This document shows, one piece after another, positions 8,911-16,949 of a stretch of DNA of 42,629 nucleotides (positions are counted from its first letter, which is position 1; each line of letters begins with the position of its first letter). The position numbers were made by a program, and so were the translations under genes. This stretch comes from an uncultured Campylobacter sp. GTDB taxonomy: Bacteria > Campylobacterota > Campylobacteria > Campylobacterales > Campylobacteraceae. The notes under the pieces are model-generated. The model was given only the letters and a program-made list of their open reading frames with translations, did no database searches and was not told the DNA's origin. Where the stretch lies: positions 1 to 42,629 of the forward strand of contig NZ_CALIMY010000132.1 of assembly GCF_938045205.1 (NCBI RefSeq), written 5' to 3'.

Positions 8911-9283
8911 CATGTGCCACATATCAAAAAGAGCTTTGGAATTTTAGATTCTAAAGCCTACCGTAAAATTTTAAAATTTAAAAGTAAGCCTGCGATGATG
9001 GTTAAATTTTGACACGCAAATGGTTCGCTTCCTTTCGCGAAATTTCCTCGAGATTTTGAAATTTTAAATTTCGAAACGCCCTTATGTTTATTTTGCCTCT
9101 TCCGTGCATTCCGGCTTCAGCTCTTACGAAATTCATCATAATTTTATACAAATCCGCGCGAAATTCTACGCGTCGCCGCCATAGAATTCCGCCGCAGAAT
9201 TCTATTCTGCCGCGCCGTAAAATTCCACTCTCGTTAAGGCAAAATTTAATACAATCCGTCTTTAAATTTTACAAAGGAAGTTT
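8911..9283. other. Gene-free stretch before the lipoprotein gene
   Basis: 373 bases, A+T-rich, with repeated AAATTT/AAAATTT words and no convincing gene; an open frame from 9084 has no family resemblance and no good ribosome site. A 9-bp inverted repeat, ATAGAATTC (9181-9189) and GAATTCTAT (9197-9205), has a 7-base loop. TACAAT at 9250-9255 could be the -10 of the lipoprotein gene. Confidence 0.5.
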
Positions 9284-9913
9284 ATGAAATTTTGGATTTG
9301 CGGCGCGGTTTTGGCACTATGCTGTGGAGTTTTTAGCGGATGTGCGAGTAAGAATTTGCCGGGCTATTTGCAGGGGCGCGAGCATATCGTCGCGATGAGC
9401 GCGGCGTCCGGCGGTCAGCTGCGAATGAGTGGCGAGATTTACGATTACGTATTTGATGCGAATCTTAGTGCCGTGCGCGCCAAGGTCGCAAGTCTGGCGT
9501 CGCTAAATAAAGACGCGATAAGGCGCAACGTAAGCATGCTCACGATCGACAGATATAACGAGGGTAGCGATGCCGCATATATCCAACACGAAATCGAGCT
9601 CGTAAAATACGATCTGCCGCTATCCGTGCAGGCTAAGCTGATGGACGACCCAGAGCAGCTGGAGCCCGCGTATAGCTCTACGTTTCGCTACTCTTATCTG
9701 ATCGAAGGCAAATATTTTAAGCGCCTAAAAGATCACGACGAGCTGCGCAGGTCGCACCGCCTAGGCGTGCCGATCGAGTATCCCGCGCGTATAGCGGTCG
9801 ATAGCGGGATCAAAAGCGAGCGCGATGCAAAAATGGATACCGACATACAAGGACTCATCGTAATGCCGCTAATGATGCCGGTGCTGCTGTTAGGCAGTAT
9901 CCTAGGCGGCTAG
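9284..9913 (+). CDS. Putative lipoprotein of unknown function
   Basis: The N-terminus is a short charged start, a hydrophobic run and a lipobox ending FSGC with Cys20, so signal peptidase II cleavage and lipid anchoring are expected. The mature part (about 190 residues) has no motif I recognise. The C-terminus is strongly hydrophobic (LIVMPLMMPVLLLGSILGG) and could be a second membrane contact. An AAAGGAAG site lies just before the ATG. It stands alone between the activase genes and a tRNA on the other strand, so context gives no role. Confidence 0.75.
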   Translation: MKFWICGAVLALCCGVFSGCASKNLPGYLQGREHIVAMSAASGGQLRMSGEIYDYVFDANLSAVRAKVASLASLNKDAIRRNVSMLTIDRYNEGSDAAYIQHEIELVKYDLPLSVQAKLMDDPEQLEPAYSSTFRYSYLIEGKYFKRLKDHDELRRSHRLGVPIEYPARIAVDSGIKSERDAKMDTDIQGLIVMPLMMPVLLLGSILGG

Positions 9914-9964
9914 AATCGACTGAACCACGGAAGTGAAATTTTATTGATTTAAATTTTAAAATAG

Positions 9965-10055
9965 TGGCGGACAGAGAGGGATTTGAACCCTCGAGCCCCG
10001 GTTAGAAGCTGCACCCTTAGCAGGGGTGTGGTTTCGGCCACTCACCCATCTGTCC
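9965..10055 (-). tRNA. tRNA-Ser, anticodon GCU
   Basis: On the - strand the molecule reads GGACAGATGGGTGAG... to ...CTGTCCGCCA, with a 7-bp acceptor stem, an encoded CCA (TGG at 9965-9967 on the + strand), a T arm with GGTTCAAATCC, and a long variable arm typical of tRNA-Ser. The anticodon is GCT (AGC on the + strand at 10019-10021), which reads AGC/AGU codons. Total 91 bases with CCA. Confidence 0.96.
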
Positions 10056-10070
10056 ACAAAAAGAAATCGC

Positions 10071-10076
10071 ATTATA
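10071..10076 (-). promoter_or_regulatory. -10 element for tRNA-Ser
   Basis: TATAAT on the - strand (ATTATA on the + strand), in the context TATGTATAATGCG, ends 15 bases before the tRNA 5' end. Confidence 0.55.
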
Positions 10077-10496
10077 CATAACTAATCTAATAATGGGCTT
10101 AAATTAGCTCAGCTCGCGGAATTTATCACCTCGCGGATATTTTGAGCTGGCGGCACAAAGAGATATAATGAGTCAAAACATTCGACGTAGATAATTTATA
10201 CTTGCTTACACAGCTTCTGCGAAACTTAAAACTTATGCGAGCTTTTAAAGTCTGTGCGAGCAAAAAATTTGCGTCCATGCGTTATTTTGCGGCAAAATTT
10301 TAAAATTTTAAATTCAGCCGGGCGCGAATTTTAAAATCCGGCTTACAAACAAAATTTCAAAACCCCGTGCAAGTGCAAAATTTTAGAATTTAGGGTTTTA
10401 CGATCTGCGTAATTCTGAAATTTTAAGCATAGTTAAGCTTTAAAATTTCGAAAATTTCAAAGCTTAAAAATTTCAATAATTTTGGTTGCGAGGATT

Positions 10497-10532
10497 TTAA
10501 AATTTGGAATTTTTCAAAATTCCAAATTTTAA
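10497..10532 (-). terminator. Hairpin downstream of ccmA, possible terminator
   Basis: Near-perfect inverted repeat with arms of 17 bases (10497-10513 and 10516-10532, core AAAATTTGGAATTTT) and only 2 bases between them. It lies about 150 bases past the ccmA stop, in the direction of ccmA transcription. Its low GC content makes it a weak terminator, and there is no separate T run. Confidence 0.4.
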
Positions 10533-10685
10533 GATTGATTACGCTCTAAGATTATGCAAATATAAAAATCTTTAAAATTCTAAGAATTCCAAAGGCTAGA
10601 AATTCTAAAATTTCAATATCAATCGGATTCTAAAACCCCGTTAGCTAAAGCGTTTTAAATTCCAAGAATTCCAAATATGTGCGAT

Positions 10686-11102
10686 TTATTCGCCTAAAGC
10701 TTTGTCGATGAGCTTGACGTCTTCACTTGCGCTGCCGTCGATGACTAGGGCTTGATCGCTGCCACTTACAGCGCTTTTTCCATTAAATTTTGCGCCGACT
10801 TCGATGCCGAAGCTTTGTGATAGCACGTCGCCCACGAGCACGCCGCCGCCTAGTAGCTCGACGAGCTCGGCTTCGATATTACCGAAAAATTTGCCGCTGA
10901 TTACGATATGTTTGGCCCTAATCGAGCCGCGCGCGGTACCATTTTTACCGATGACGACAGTATTATCGGAGATCACGTCGCCTTCGACATTGCCATCGAT
11001 ATGCAAAATGCACGACAGGTGCAGCTCTCCTTTGATGAGCGTGCCTGACGAGATTATTGTTGTTTGAGCGGTGTTTGCATCGCCTTTATTAAAGATTGCC
11101 AT
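10686..11102 (-). CDS. ccmA: Bactofilin, cell-shape protein CcmA
   Basis: Bactofilins polymerise without nucleotide into filaments near the inner membrane and recruit peptidoglycan-modifying enzymes. The protein has the repeating right-handed beta-helix pattern (GTLIKGELHL, IDGNVEGDV, VVIGKNGTARGSI, FFGNIEAE) with short tails at both ends. 138 residues compares well with H. pylori CcmA. Its start lies 49 bases inside the 3' end of the upstream M23 peptidase gene, with AAGGAGGA 9 bases before the ATG. In H. pylori ccmA also sits next to csd1, and the pair gives helical cell shape; the same job here is inferred. Confidence 0.9.
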   Translation of the reverse strand: MAIFNKGDANTAQTTIISSGTLIKGELHLSCILHIDGNVEGDVISDNTVVIGKNGTARGSIRAKHIVISGKFFGNIEAELVELLGGGVLVGDVLSQSFGIEVGAKFNGKSAVSGSDQALVIDGSASEDVKLIDKALGE

Positions 11103-11971
11103 GGGACATCTTCCTCCTTAGTAAAAATTTCTTTGTAATTTTTTTCGTTCCAGTTGATGAAATTTAGCGGATCTAGCGGCAGCTGCAAAAATCTAATCTC
11201 GTAGTGCAGATGAGGTCCGGTGCTAAGCCCGGTGTTGCCGCTAAAAGCGATAAGATCGCCTTTGTTTACAAACTCGCCTACTTTGCGAGTTAAATTTGAA
11301 TCCAAATGCGCATATCGTGTCGTAAAGCCGTAGTTGTGGCGGATCTCGACTAGATTGCCATAGCCCGTAGCACCCGCGCCGCTGTATTGGATGATGCCGT
11401 CTGCAGGCGCGTAGATAGGAGTTTTAGGCGGCGTACGTAGATCAACGCCCGGGTGAAACTGCTTGCGCTTTAAGATGGGATGGTTGCGCCAGCCGAATTT
11501 CTCGCTGAGCTGATGAGTGCGCATTACCCTGCCGTTTGGGATCTGCATAAAAATTTCTTTTATCAGCGCGTCGGAGAATTTTTCGTTGATGATCTTTTGC
11601 GCACGCTCTTTAATCTCTTGTTCGGAAGTAGGCTTGATGTGAGATAGGCGGTCGATCGCGCGCTCATCCTCCTCAGGATCAAGCCCAAACTGATGCTCCA
11701 AATCCGAAATTTTACCCTCGATGGCTTCAAATTCCATCTGACTTGCCGCAATACCGTCGCGAAGTTTTTGATTTAGCTCGTTAAGCTCGGTTTTGGTTCG
11801 CGAAAGGCTATCGATTTTAGAGCCCAGATACCTGATATATAGCGCACCCGTGACGAAAACGGTAAAAACAAATAGCACCAAATATAACGCGATCTTTTTG
11901 ATGATTTGCGAGAGCAAAAAATTCCTAGAGCCGTTAAGGTCGGTTATAGTTATCATAAATTTGTTTTTCAT
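11054..11971 (-). CDS. csd1: M23 peptidoglycan endopeptidase, Csd1-like
   Basis: Predicted membrane-anchored DD-endopeptidase that trims peptidoglycan cross-links and works with the adjacent bactofilin. A hydrophobic segment at about 26-46 anchors it, followed by a coiled-coil-like stretch (50-95) and a LytM/M23 domain. Zinc and catalytic residues are visible: His173 and Asp177 (HPGVDLR), His222 (RYAHLD), His254 and His256 (GPHLHYE). The 305-residue length fits H. pylori Csd1/Csd2; which of the two it matches best cannot be decided by eye. No Shine-Dalgarno site precedes the ATG, and a -10-like sequence lies almost on it, so the mRNA may be leaderless. Confidence 0.85.
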   Translation of the reverse strand: MKNKFMITITDLNGSRNFLLSQIIKKIALYLVLFVFTVFVTGALYIRYLGSKIDSLSRTKTELNELNQKLRDGIAASQMEFEAIEGKISDLEHQFGLDPEEDERAIDRLSHIKPTSEQEIKERAQKIINEKFSDALIKEIFMQIPNGRVMRTHQLSEKFGWRNHPILKRKQFHPGVDLRTPPKTPIYAPADGIIQYSGAGATGYGNLVEIRHNYGFTTRYAHLDSNLTRKVGEFVNKGDLIAFSGNTGLSTGPHLHYEIRFLQLPLDPLNFINWNEKNYKEIFTKEEDVPWQSLIKAMQTPLKQQ

Positions 11972-11979
11972 AATGCGGC

Positions 11980-11985
11980 ATTATA
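11980..11985 (-). promoter_or_regulatory. -10 element close to the csd1 start
   Basis: TATAAT on the - strand (ATTATA on the + strand) ends only 8 bases before the csd1 ATG at 11971. Transcription would begin at or near the start codon. Confidence 0.4.
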
Positions 11986-12078
11986 ATGCAGCATAGCTGA
12001 AATTTCAAAAAAATTGTAGATAAATTTAAAAGCCATTTAATTTCAAAATTTCACTAAAAGATAAAATTTATTACTTAG

Positions 12079-12111
12079 TATAATTATAATTTAAGAAAAT
12101 CTTGCTATAAT
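12079..12111 (+). promoter_or_regulatory. dps promoter, with a possible PerR/Fur-type site
   Basis: TATAAT at 12106-12111, preceded by TTGC, lies about 30 bases upstream of the dps ATG and its AAAGGAG site. Just upstream is a 10-base palindrome, TATAATTATA (12079-12088), in an A+T-rich context that resembles PerR/Fur boxes. The -10 is well supported; the operator is a guess from resemblance and from dps being stress-regulated in related bacteria. Confidence 0.5.
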
Positions 12112-12139
12112 TACAGCAATTTTAAATAAAGGAGACACA

Positions 12140-12583
12140 ATGTCAAAAACAGTAAAACAACTAAACAAACTTCAGGCGGACGCTCATGCGTTCTTTGTCG
12201 CATTCCACGATTATCACTGGAATGTTAAGGGCTTACAATTCGCGCAGGTTCACGCTTATACCGAGAAAGCATACGACGAGATGGGCGAGCTTTTCGACGA
12301 TATGGCTGAGCGCGCGCTTCAAATAGGTGGCAAGGCCGTAACTAAGGCTAAGGATCTAATTGAGTTTTCAAAAGACGCTCCAATTAGCGTAAAAGATAGC
12401 TATAGCGTATCTGAGGTACTCGAGGATGTTAAAAAAGCCTATGAGTATTTAGTAAAAGAATTTAAAAAGCTTCAAGAAGTAGCCGAAGAAGAGGGCGACG
12501 ATACGACTTCAAATATTGCGCAGGATCACTACGGCGATTATGAAAAACGCCTATGGATGCTAAGCTCAATGCTAAGCAAATAA
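12140..12583 (+). CDS. dps: Dps-family ferritin-like DNA-binding/iron-storage protein
   Basis: Forms a 12-subunit shell that oxidises and stores Fe2+, protecting the cell from peroxide. The ferroxidase region is plain: His26 in YHWNVKG, His38, then EKAYDEMGELFDDMAER with Asp53 and Glu57. 147 residues is typical of epsilonproteobacterial Dps/NapA. It has a strong AAAGGAG site and its own promoter, and is followed at once by a strong palindromic terminator, so it is a single-gene unit. Confidence 0.95.
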   Translation: MSKTVKQLNKLQADAHAFFVAFHDYHWNVKGLQFAQVHAYTEKAYDEMGELFDDMAERALQIGGKAVTKAKDLIEFSKDAPISVKDSYSVSEVLEDVKKAYEYLVKEFKKLQEVAEEEGDDTTSNIAQDHYGDYEKRLWMLSSMLSK

Positions 12584-12605
12584 TCCCCGCAAATCCTTTC
12601 AAAAT

Positions 12606-12631
12606 TTTTAGGGGGCATATGCCCCCTAAAA
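12606..12631 (+). terminator. Terminator after dps
   Basis: A perfect 26-base palindrome with arms TTTTAGGGGGC and GCCCCCTAAAA around ATAT, 22 bases after the dps stop. Its A/T-flanked GC core would work as an intrinsic terminator in either direction. Confidence 0.75.
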
Positions 12632-13139
12632 TCTATTAAAGTTAATATTGAAATTCCAAGAAATTTTAAAATTCTAAGATTATAATTTCACGCTAAAATT
12701 TTAAATTATGCTTGAAAACTGAAGCTAAATCGCTCATTCAAAGCAAAATTCATGTAGGTTTTAAATTTCATATCATCGAAATCTAACTCATTTGCCATGT
12801 AAAATCATAACTCTTTTTATAAAGCTCGGTCTAATTTAAAATTTTGCTGCGTCGTTAAAATTTCTTGTCGATTTCAAATTTCATAGCCGTAAAAATTCTA
12901 AGAGCTAAGGCTTTGCAGATAAAGAATGGCATTTGCGAAGAGCTCGCTTGTGATAAATTTATATTGCTTTTTAGCGTCTGATGATAAATTTTGGCTTGCA
13001 GTTTTACTATTTTGATTATTTTTAAAACCTCGGTGCTTATAAATGAAGCGGAATTTTAAAAATTTCAAAGAATTTCGCAAATTCCGTAAAATTTTGCAAT
13101 TTCACGGAATTTTGATTTTAATAGAATTTGGTTCGAGCC
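12632..13139. other. Gene-free stretch between dps and the HIT gene
   Basis: 508 bases, A+T-rich, no supportable gene. Near its right end an inverted repeat, AAATTCCGT (13079-13087) and ACGGAATTT (13104-13112), could end the HIT gene transcript on the - strand, but no T run is present. Confidence 0.45.
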
Positions 13140-13496
13140 TTAAAAATTCTCTTCAGTATTGCGGTCACTGACATGGTCCCACGGCAGCTTCATTCCGCCC
13201 AGGATATGAAAGTGCAGATGCATCACCTCCTGACCCCCATTTTCGCCGCAGTTGCAAACGAGGCGGTATCCGCTCTTATCAAGCCCCATTTTGCGAGTTA
13301 CTTCTTGGATAAAAGCGCTCATTTTGCTCATCACTTCAGGCGGTGTTACTTGAAAGTTTTCGTAGCATTTTTTAGGGATCGCCAGGATATGGATCGGCGC
13401 TTTTGGGTTGATGTCGTGGAAGGCCAAAAATTCATCGTTCTCTAACACTTTGTTGCACGGGATTTCGCCGTTTACGATCTTTTCGAAGACGTTCAT
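13140..13496 (-). CDS. HIT-family nucleotide hydrolase (HinT-like)
   Basis: Histidine-triad protein, expected to hydrolyse AMP-linked substrates such as adenosine phosphoramidates. The triad motif HLHFH is at residues 93-97, followed by ILGG. The N-terminus (VFEKIVNGEIPCNKV) and FHDINPKAPIHILAIPKK are standard. 118 residues is normal. AAGGATC precedes the ATG. It diverges from pheS; C. jejuni has a HIT gene in the same place next to pheS. Confidence 0.93.
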   Translation of the reverse strand: MNVFEKIVNGEIPCNKVLENDEFLAFHDINPKAPIHILAIPKKCYENFQVTPPEVMSKMSAFIQEVTRKMGLDKSGYRLVCNCGENGGQEVMHLHFHILGGMKLPWDHVSDRNTEENF

Positions 13497-13626
13497 TTTA
13501 GATCCTTTTATGAGGGTTGAAATTTAGCCGCGATTATAGCCAAAAAATCCAAACACGCAAATTTACCTAGCTTTTATCAAATTTTAACTACAATCGCGCC
13601 ATTAAATTTAACCACAAGGATAGAAT

Positions 13627-14622
13627 TTGCAAGAAATTAAAGCAAAAATCGACGCCGCATCAAGCTTAAGCGAGCTGGAAGCCGTGCGCTTAGAGCTTTT
13701 CGGCAAAAAAGGCATCATAACGGCGCTTTTTTCCGAGCTCAAATCCGCAGCGCCCGAGCAGAAAAAAGAGCTTGCCGTAAGCGCGAATGAAAAGCGAGAT
13801 TATTTCAGCGAGCTCATCGCCGCAAAAAGGGCGAGCTTGGAAGAGGCGGAGCAAAAAGAGGCGATGAAAAATGAAGCAACCGACGTCACGCTTTTTAACG
13901 AAAACGTAAGCTGCGGCGCGCTGCATCCGGTGATGGAGACGATGGATAAGATCATAGACTACTTCATCGCGCAAAATTTCAGCGTTGAAAGCGGCCCGCT
14001 CATCGAGGATGACTTCCATAATTTCGAGGCGCTAAATTTACCCAAATACCACCCGGCGCGCGATATGCAAGATACGTTTTATCTAAATGACGGGCGCCTG
14101 CTGCGCACGCATACCAGCGGCGTTCAGATCCGCACGATGGAGAAATTTAAAGCTCCGCCGGTGCGCATGATCGCCCCGGGCGCGGTATTTCGCCGCGATA
14201 TGGATCTAACCCACACGCCGATGTTTCATCAAGTAGAAGGCCTCGTAGTCGAGCAGGGAGACCGCGTGAGCTTTGCGAATTTAAAATACGTTTTAGAGGA
14301 ATTTTTGCGCTATATGTTTGGAGACGTAAAGGTGCGCTTCCGCCCGAGCTTCTTTCCGTTTACGGAGCCTAGCACCGAGGTCGATATCAGCTGTATTTTC
14401 TGCCACGGCGAGGGATGCCGCGTCTGTAAGCAGACGGGCTGGCTCGAGGTGTTAGGCAGCGGCGTGGTCGATCCTAACGTCTTTAAAGCGGTGGGCTGGA
14501 AAAACGTCAGCGGATACGCATTCGGGCTCGGTGTGGAGAGATTTGCGATGCTGCTGCACGGTATCCCCGATCTGCGCTCGCTATTTGAAGGCGATATTAG
14601 ATTATTGGAGCAGTTTAAATGA
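13627..14622 (+). CDS. pheS: Phenylalanyl-tRNA synthetase alpha subunit
   Basis: Catalytic subunit of the alpha2-beta2 enzyme that charges tRNA-Phe. An N-terminal coiled-coil region (1-85) is followed by the class II core: HPVMETMDKI (motif 1 area), HTSGVQ (162-167), PGAVFRRD and FHQVEG (motif 2, about 184-204), and GLGVERFAML (motif 3, about 300-309). A four-cysteine insert (Cys256, 259, 264, 267) is common in bacterial PheS. The start is TTG, fixed by an AAGGA site (13617-13621) and by the family's N-terminal length. The stop overlaps the pheT start by 4 bases. Confidence 0.97.
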   Translation: MQEIKAKIDAASSLSELEAVRLELFGKKGIITALFSELKSAAPEQKKELAVSANEKRDYFSELIAAKRASLEEAEQKEAMKNEATDVTLFNENVSCGALHPVMETMDKIIDYFIAQNFSVESGPLIEDDFHNFEALNLPKYHPARDMQDTFYLNDGRLLRTHTSGVQIRTMEKFKAPPVRMIAPGAVFRRDMDLTHTPMFHQVEGLVVEQGDRVSFANLKYVLEEFLRYMFGDVKVRFRPSFFPFTEPSTEVDISCIFCHGEGCRVCKQTGWLEVLGSGVVDPNVFKAVGWKNVSGYAFGLGVERFAMLLHGIPDLRSLFEGDIRLLEQFK

Positions 14623-16949
14623 TAATAACGAGAAATTGGTTGCAGGAGTGGATCGACATAAGCGAAATTTCAAGCGAAAAGCTGCTTTCTACGCTAAATT
14701 CTATCGGTCTTGAGGTTGACGCTCACGATAAAATTTCACTTCCTAAAGGCGTCGTAGTAGGACTCGTAAAAAGTAAGCGTCGTCACGAGAATTCCGATCA
14801 TCTAAATGTTTGCGAGGTTGATGTCGGTAAGCAGAGCCTGCAGATCGTCTGCGGCGCGAAAAACGTCGAGGCAGGGCAATATGTCGCGGTTAGCCTCGTC
14901 GGCGCCGTGCTGCCTAGCGGTCTTGAGATAAAGCCCGCCAAACTTCGCGGCGTGGAGAGCTTCGGCATGATCTGTTCGGCAACCGAGCTTGGACTTGCTA
15001 AGACGAATGACGGCATTATGGTGCTTGATAGCAGTATCGGCGAGCTCGTGCTCGGCAAGGAGCTGCGCGAGTATGAAATTTTTAACGACGATCTTATCGA
15101 GATCGAGCTTACCGCTAATCGCGGCGACTGCCTTAGCATCTTAGGCATAGCGCGCGATCTAGGCGCGGCACTTGATCTACCGCTAAAGGAAAAACACGAG
15201 TTTGAAGATGCCGACGGAGCGCCTGGTATCGGTAGAATTCTAAGCGTGCGTGCAAGCGATGAGGTAAGCGCTAAATTTGCTTTTCGAGCTTATGAGATCA
15301 AAGGCGAGCTGAAGTTAAATTTAAAGCAGACCTTGCGTCTCGCAAGCGTTGGTATTTTGCAAAGCTGCGCGGTGCAAAATTTCATCAACTACGCTACTCA
15401 TTCTACCGGAGTGTTGCTGCGTGCTTATGATTTTGAAAAGATCGCTTCCGCAGACGGCAAGGTGGCGCTTGACATAAAGCCTATGCCAAACGGCGAGTTC
15501 GGCGTTTATGCGGGCAAGAGACTGCTTAGCGTGGCAGGGATTTGCCAAGACGCGGAGCTAAAGGCGTGTTGCAGTAGCAAAGTGGTGCTATTAGAGGCAA
15601 ACTACACCGCGCCACTAATTATCGCCAGAGCAGTAAACGAAAATAAAAGCCTAAAAGGTGACGAGCACGTGTATCGCTCAAGCAGAGGCAGCGAGCCAAA
15701 GCTTAGGCTGGGGCTAGATCTGCTATTTAGATTGCTACTTAAAAATAAAGCCGTGAGCCTATATGCGGGCACACAAAAGATTTCAAATGCTTTGGAGCCG
15801 CTTATTGTGGGCTTTAGCGAAAAAGAGATAAACTCAATGATCGGCGCGCAAATTCCACGCGATAAGATCGTAAAAATTTTAAAAAGGCTGGGCTTTGATG
15901 TGGGCGTCGAAGCCGATCTCATCACCGCCAAGGTGCCGCCTTTCCGCCACGATATCGTAAATTCTCACGATGTGTGCGAGGAGATCGTGCGTATCGTGGG
16001 CATCGACAATATCGCTGCCGCGCCGCTAAGCTTCTACGAGAAAAACCGCCTAAACGATACCTACGTAAATTTGCAAAACGGGCGTAAGCTTCGCAGCAAG
16101 GCGGCAGCAGTGGGATTTTTCGAGTGCGTGCATTATGTATTTGACGACGGAAAGGCTCTGCAAAGCTTAGGCTTTGCGCCGTGCAAGGTTAAAATTTTAA
16201 ATCCGATAAACGGCGAGCTGGACGCGCTAAGACCGACGCTGATTAATCATCTGCTGGAATCTGCGGAGCGAAATTTAAAGAATTCTCGTAGAAGCGTTAA
16301 ACTTTTTGAGCTAGGAGAGGTCTTTGACGAAAGCGGCGCGCAGAGCCTAAGGCTGGGCTTTATAGTTAGCGGACTAAAAGCCGAGCCCTCTATCGCTGCC
16401 GGCGCAAAACCCGCTGCGGTGGATTTTTTGTATTTTGCAAATTTAATCCAAAGCGTCATCGGTAAATTTAAGGTCAGGCTGCCTGGCGAAAATTTGAAAT
16501 TTTTAAGCGAATTCGAGCAAGCTCAGATCGAGCAGGGCGGGCAGATAGTGGGCTTTATCGGGCGCGTGGATTACGCCGTAGAAGCAGGGCGCGATCTGGA
16601 TAAAAGCTATCTGTGCGAGATCGATTTTTCCAAGCTTAAATTTGAAAATATCGTAGCGGATGCTTATTCGAAGTTCCCTAGCGTATCGCGCGATCTAAGT
16701 ATTTTGGTGCCGAACGGAATGCGCTTCGAGCAGATCAAAGAGTGCATAGAGGCCCTTAAAATCGAGGCGCTAAAGGAATTTATCCCGAGCGATCTTTACG
16801 GCGACGAAAGCCTGGGCGATTCAAAGAGCCTGACGATCAGGCTTGTATTTCAAGACCTTCAAAAAACCCTCTGCGACGAGGAAGTGGCGGGCTTTACCGA
16901 TAAAATTTTAGCCGCGCTTAGCAGCGAGCTGGGACTTGGGCTGCGATGA
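14619..16949 (+). CDS. pheT: Phenylalanyl-tRNA synthetase beta subunit
   Basis: Beta subunit with tRNA recognition and editing functions. An N-terminal OB-fold tRNA-binding domain (about 43-150: KGVVVGLVKSKRRH, NVCEVDVG, GMICSATELGL) is followed by B3/B4 and B5 regions and a C-terminal ferredoxin-like anticodon-binding domain (KFPSVSRDLSILVP, near 690). 776 residues is normal for epsilonproteobacteria. It overlaps pheS and aroA by 4 bases each (ATGA), showing tight coupling in the pheS-pheT-aroA-ispH operon. Confidence 0.97.
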   Translation: MIITRNWLQEWIDISEISSEKLLSTLNSIGLEVDAHDKISLPKGVVVGLVKSKRRHENSDHLNVCEVDVGKQSLQIVCGAKNVEAGQYVAVSLVGAVLPSGLEIKPAKLRGVESFGMICSATELGLAKTNDGIMVLDSSIGELVLGKELREYEIFNDDLIEIELTANRGDCLSILGIARDLGAALDLPLKEKHEFEDADGAPGIGRILSVRASDEVSAKFAFRAYEIKGELKLNLKQTLRLASVGILQSCAVQNFINYATHSTGVLLRAYDFEKIASADGKVALDIKPMPNGEFGVYAGKRLLSVAGICQDAELKACCSSKVVLLEANYTAPLIIARAVNENKSLKGDEHVYRSSRGSEPKLRLGLDLLFRLLLKNKAVSLYAGTQKISNALEPLIVGFSEKEINSMIGAQIPRDKIVKILKRLGFDVGVEADLITAKVPPFRHDIVNSHDVCEEIVRIVGIDNIAAAPLSFYEKNRLNDTYVNLQNGRKLRSKAAAVGFFECVHYVFDDGKALQSLGFAPCKVKILNPINGELDALRPTLINHLLESAERNLKNSRRSVKLFELGEVFDESGAQSLRLGFIVSGLKAEPSIAAGAKPAAVDFLYFANLIQSVIGKFKVRLPGENLKFLSEFEQAQIEQGGQIVGFIGRVDYAVEAGRDLDKSYLCEIDFSKLKFENIVADAYSKFPSVSRDLSILVPNGMRFEQIKECIEALKIEALKEFIPSDLYGDESLGDSKSLTIRLVFQDLQKTLCDEEVAGFTDKILAALSSELGLGLR

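Larger units (their letters stand above)
10056..10685. other. Gene-free region between tRNA-Ser and ccmA
   Basis: 630 bases without a supportable gene. It holds a + strand TATAAT (10164-10169), three imperfect 18-19-base repeats centred on TGCGA (10218, 10236, 10255), and then very A+T-rich DNA dense in AAAATTTTAAAATTT words. A strong hairpin lies at 10497-10532. Confidence 0.6.

Noticed and set aside
8113..8922. 269-codon open frame antisense to the second activase gene
   Set aside because: Long only because the GC-rich coding strand lacks complementary stop codons; the + strand frame has the conserved motifs.
10400..10680. Possible CRISPR array in the A+T-rich repeats downstream of ccmA
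   Set aside because: The repeated words are short, variable and palindromic without unique spacers of constant length.
13690..14019. Long open frame antisense to pheS
   Set aside because: It is a shadow of a clear conserved gene, without its own ribosome site or family motif. Similar shadows over ffh, pheT, aroA, rpsA and serA were also left out.
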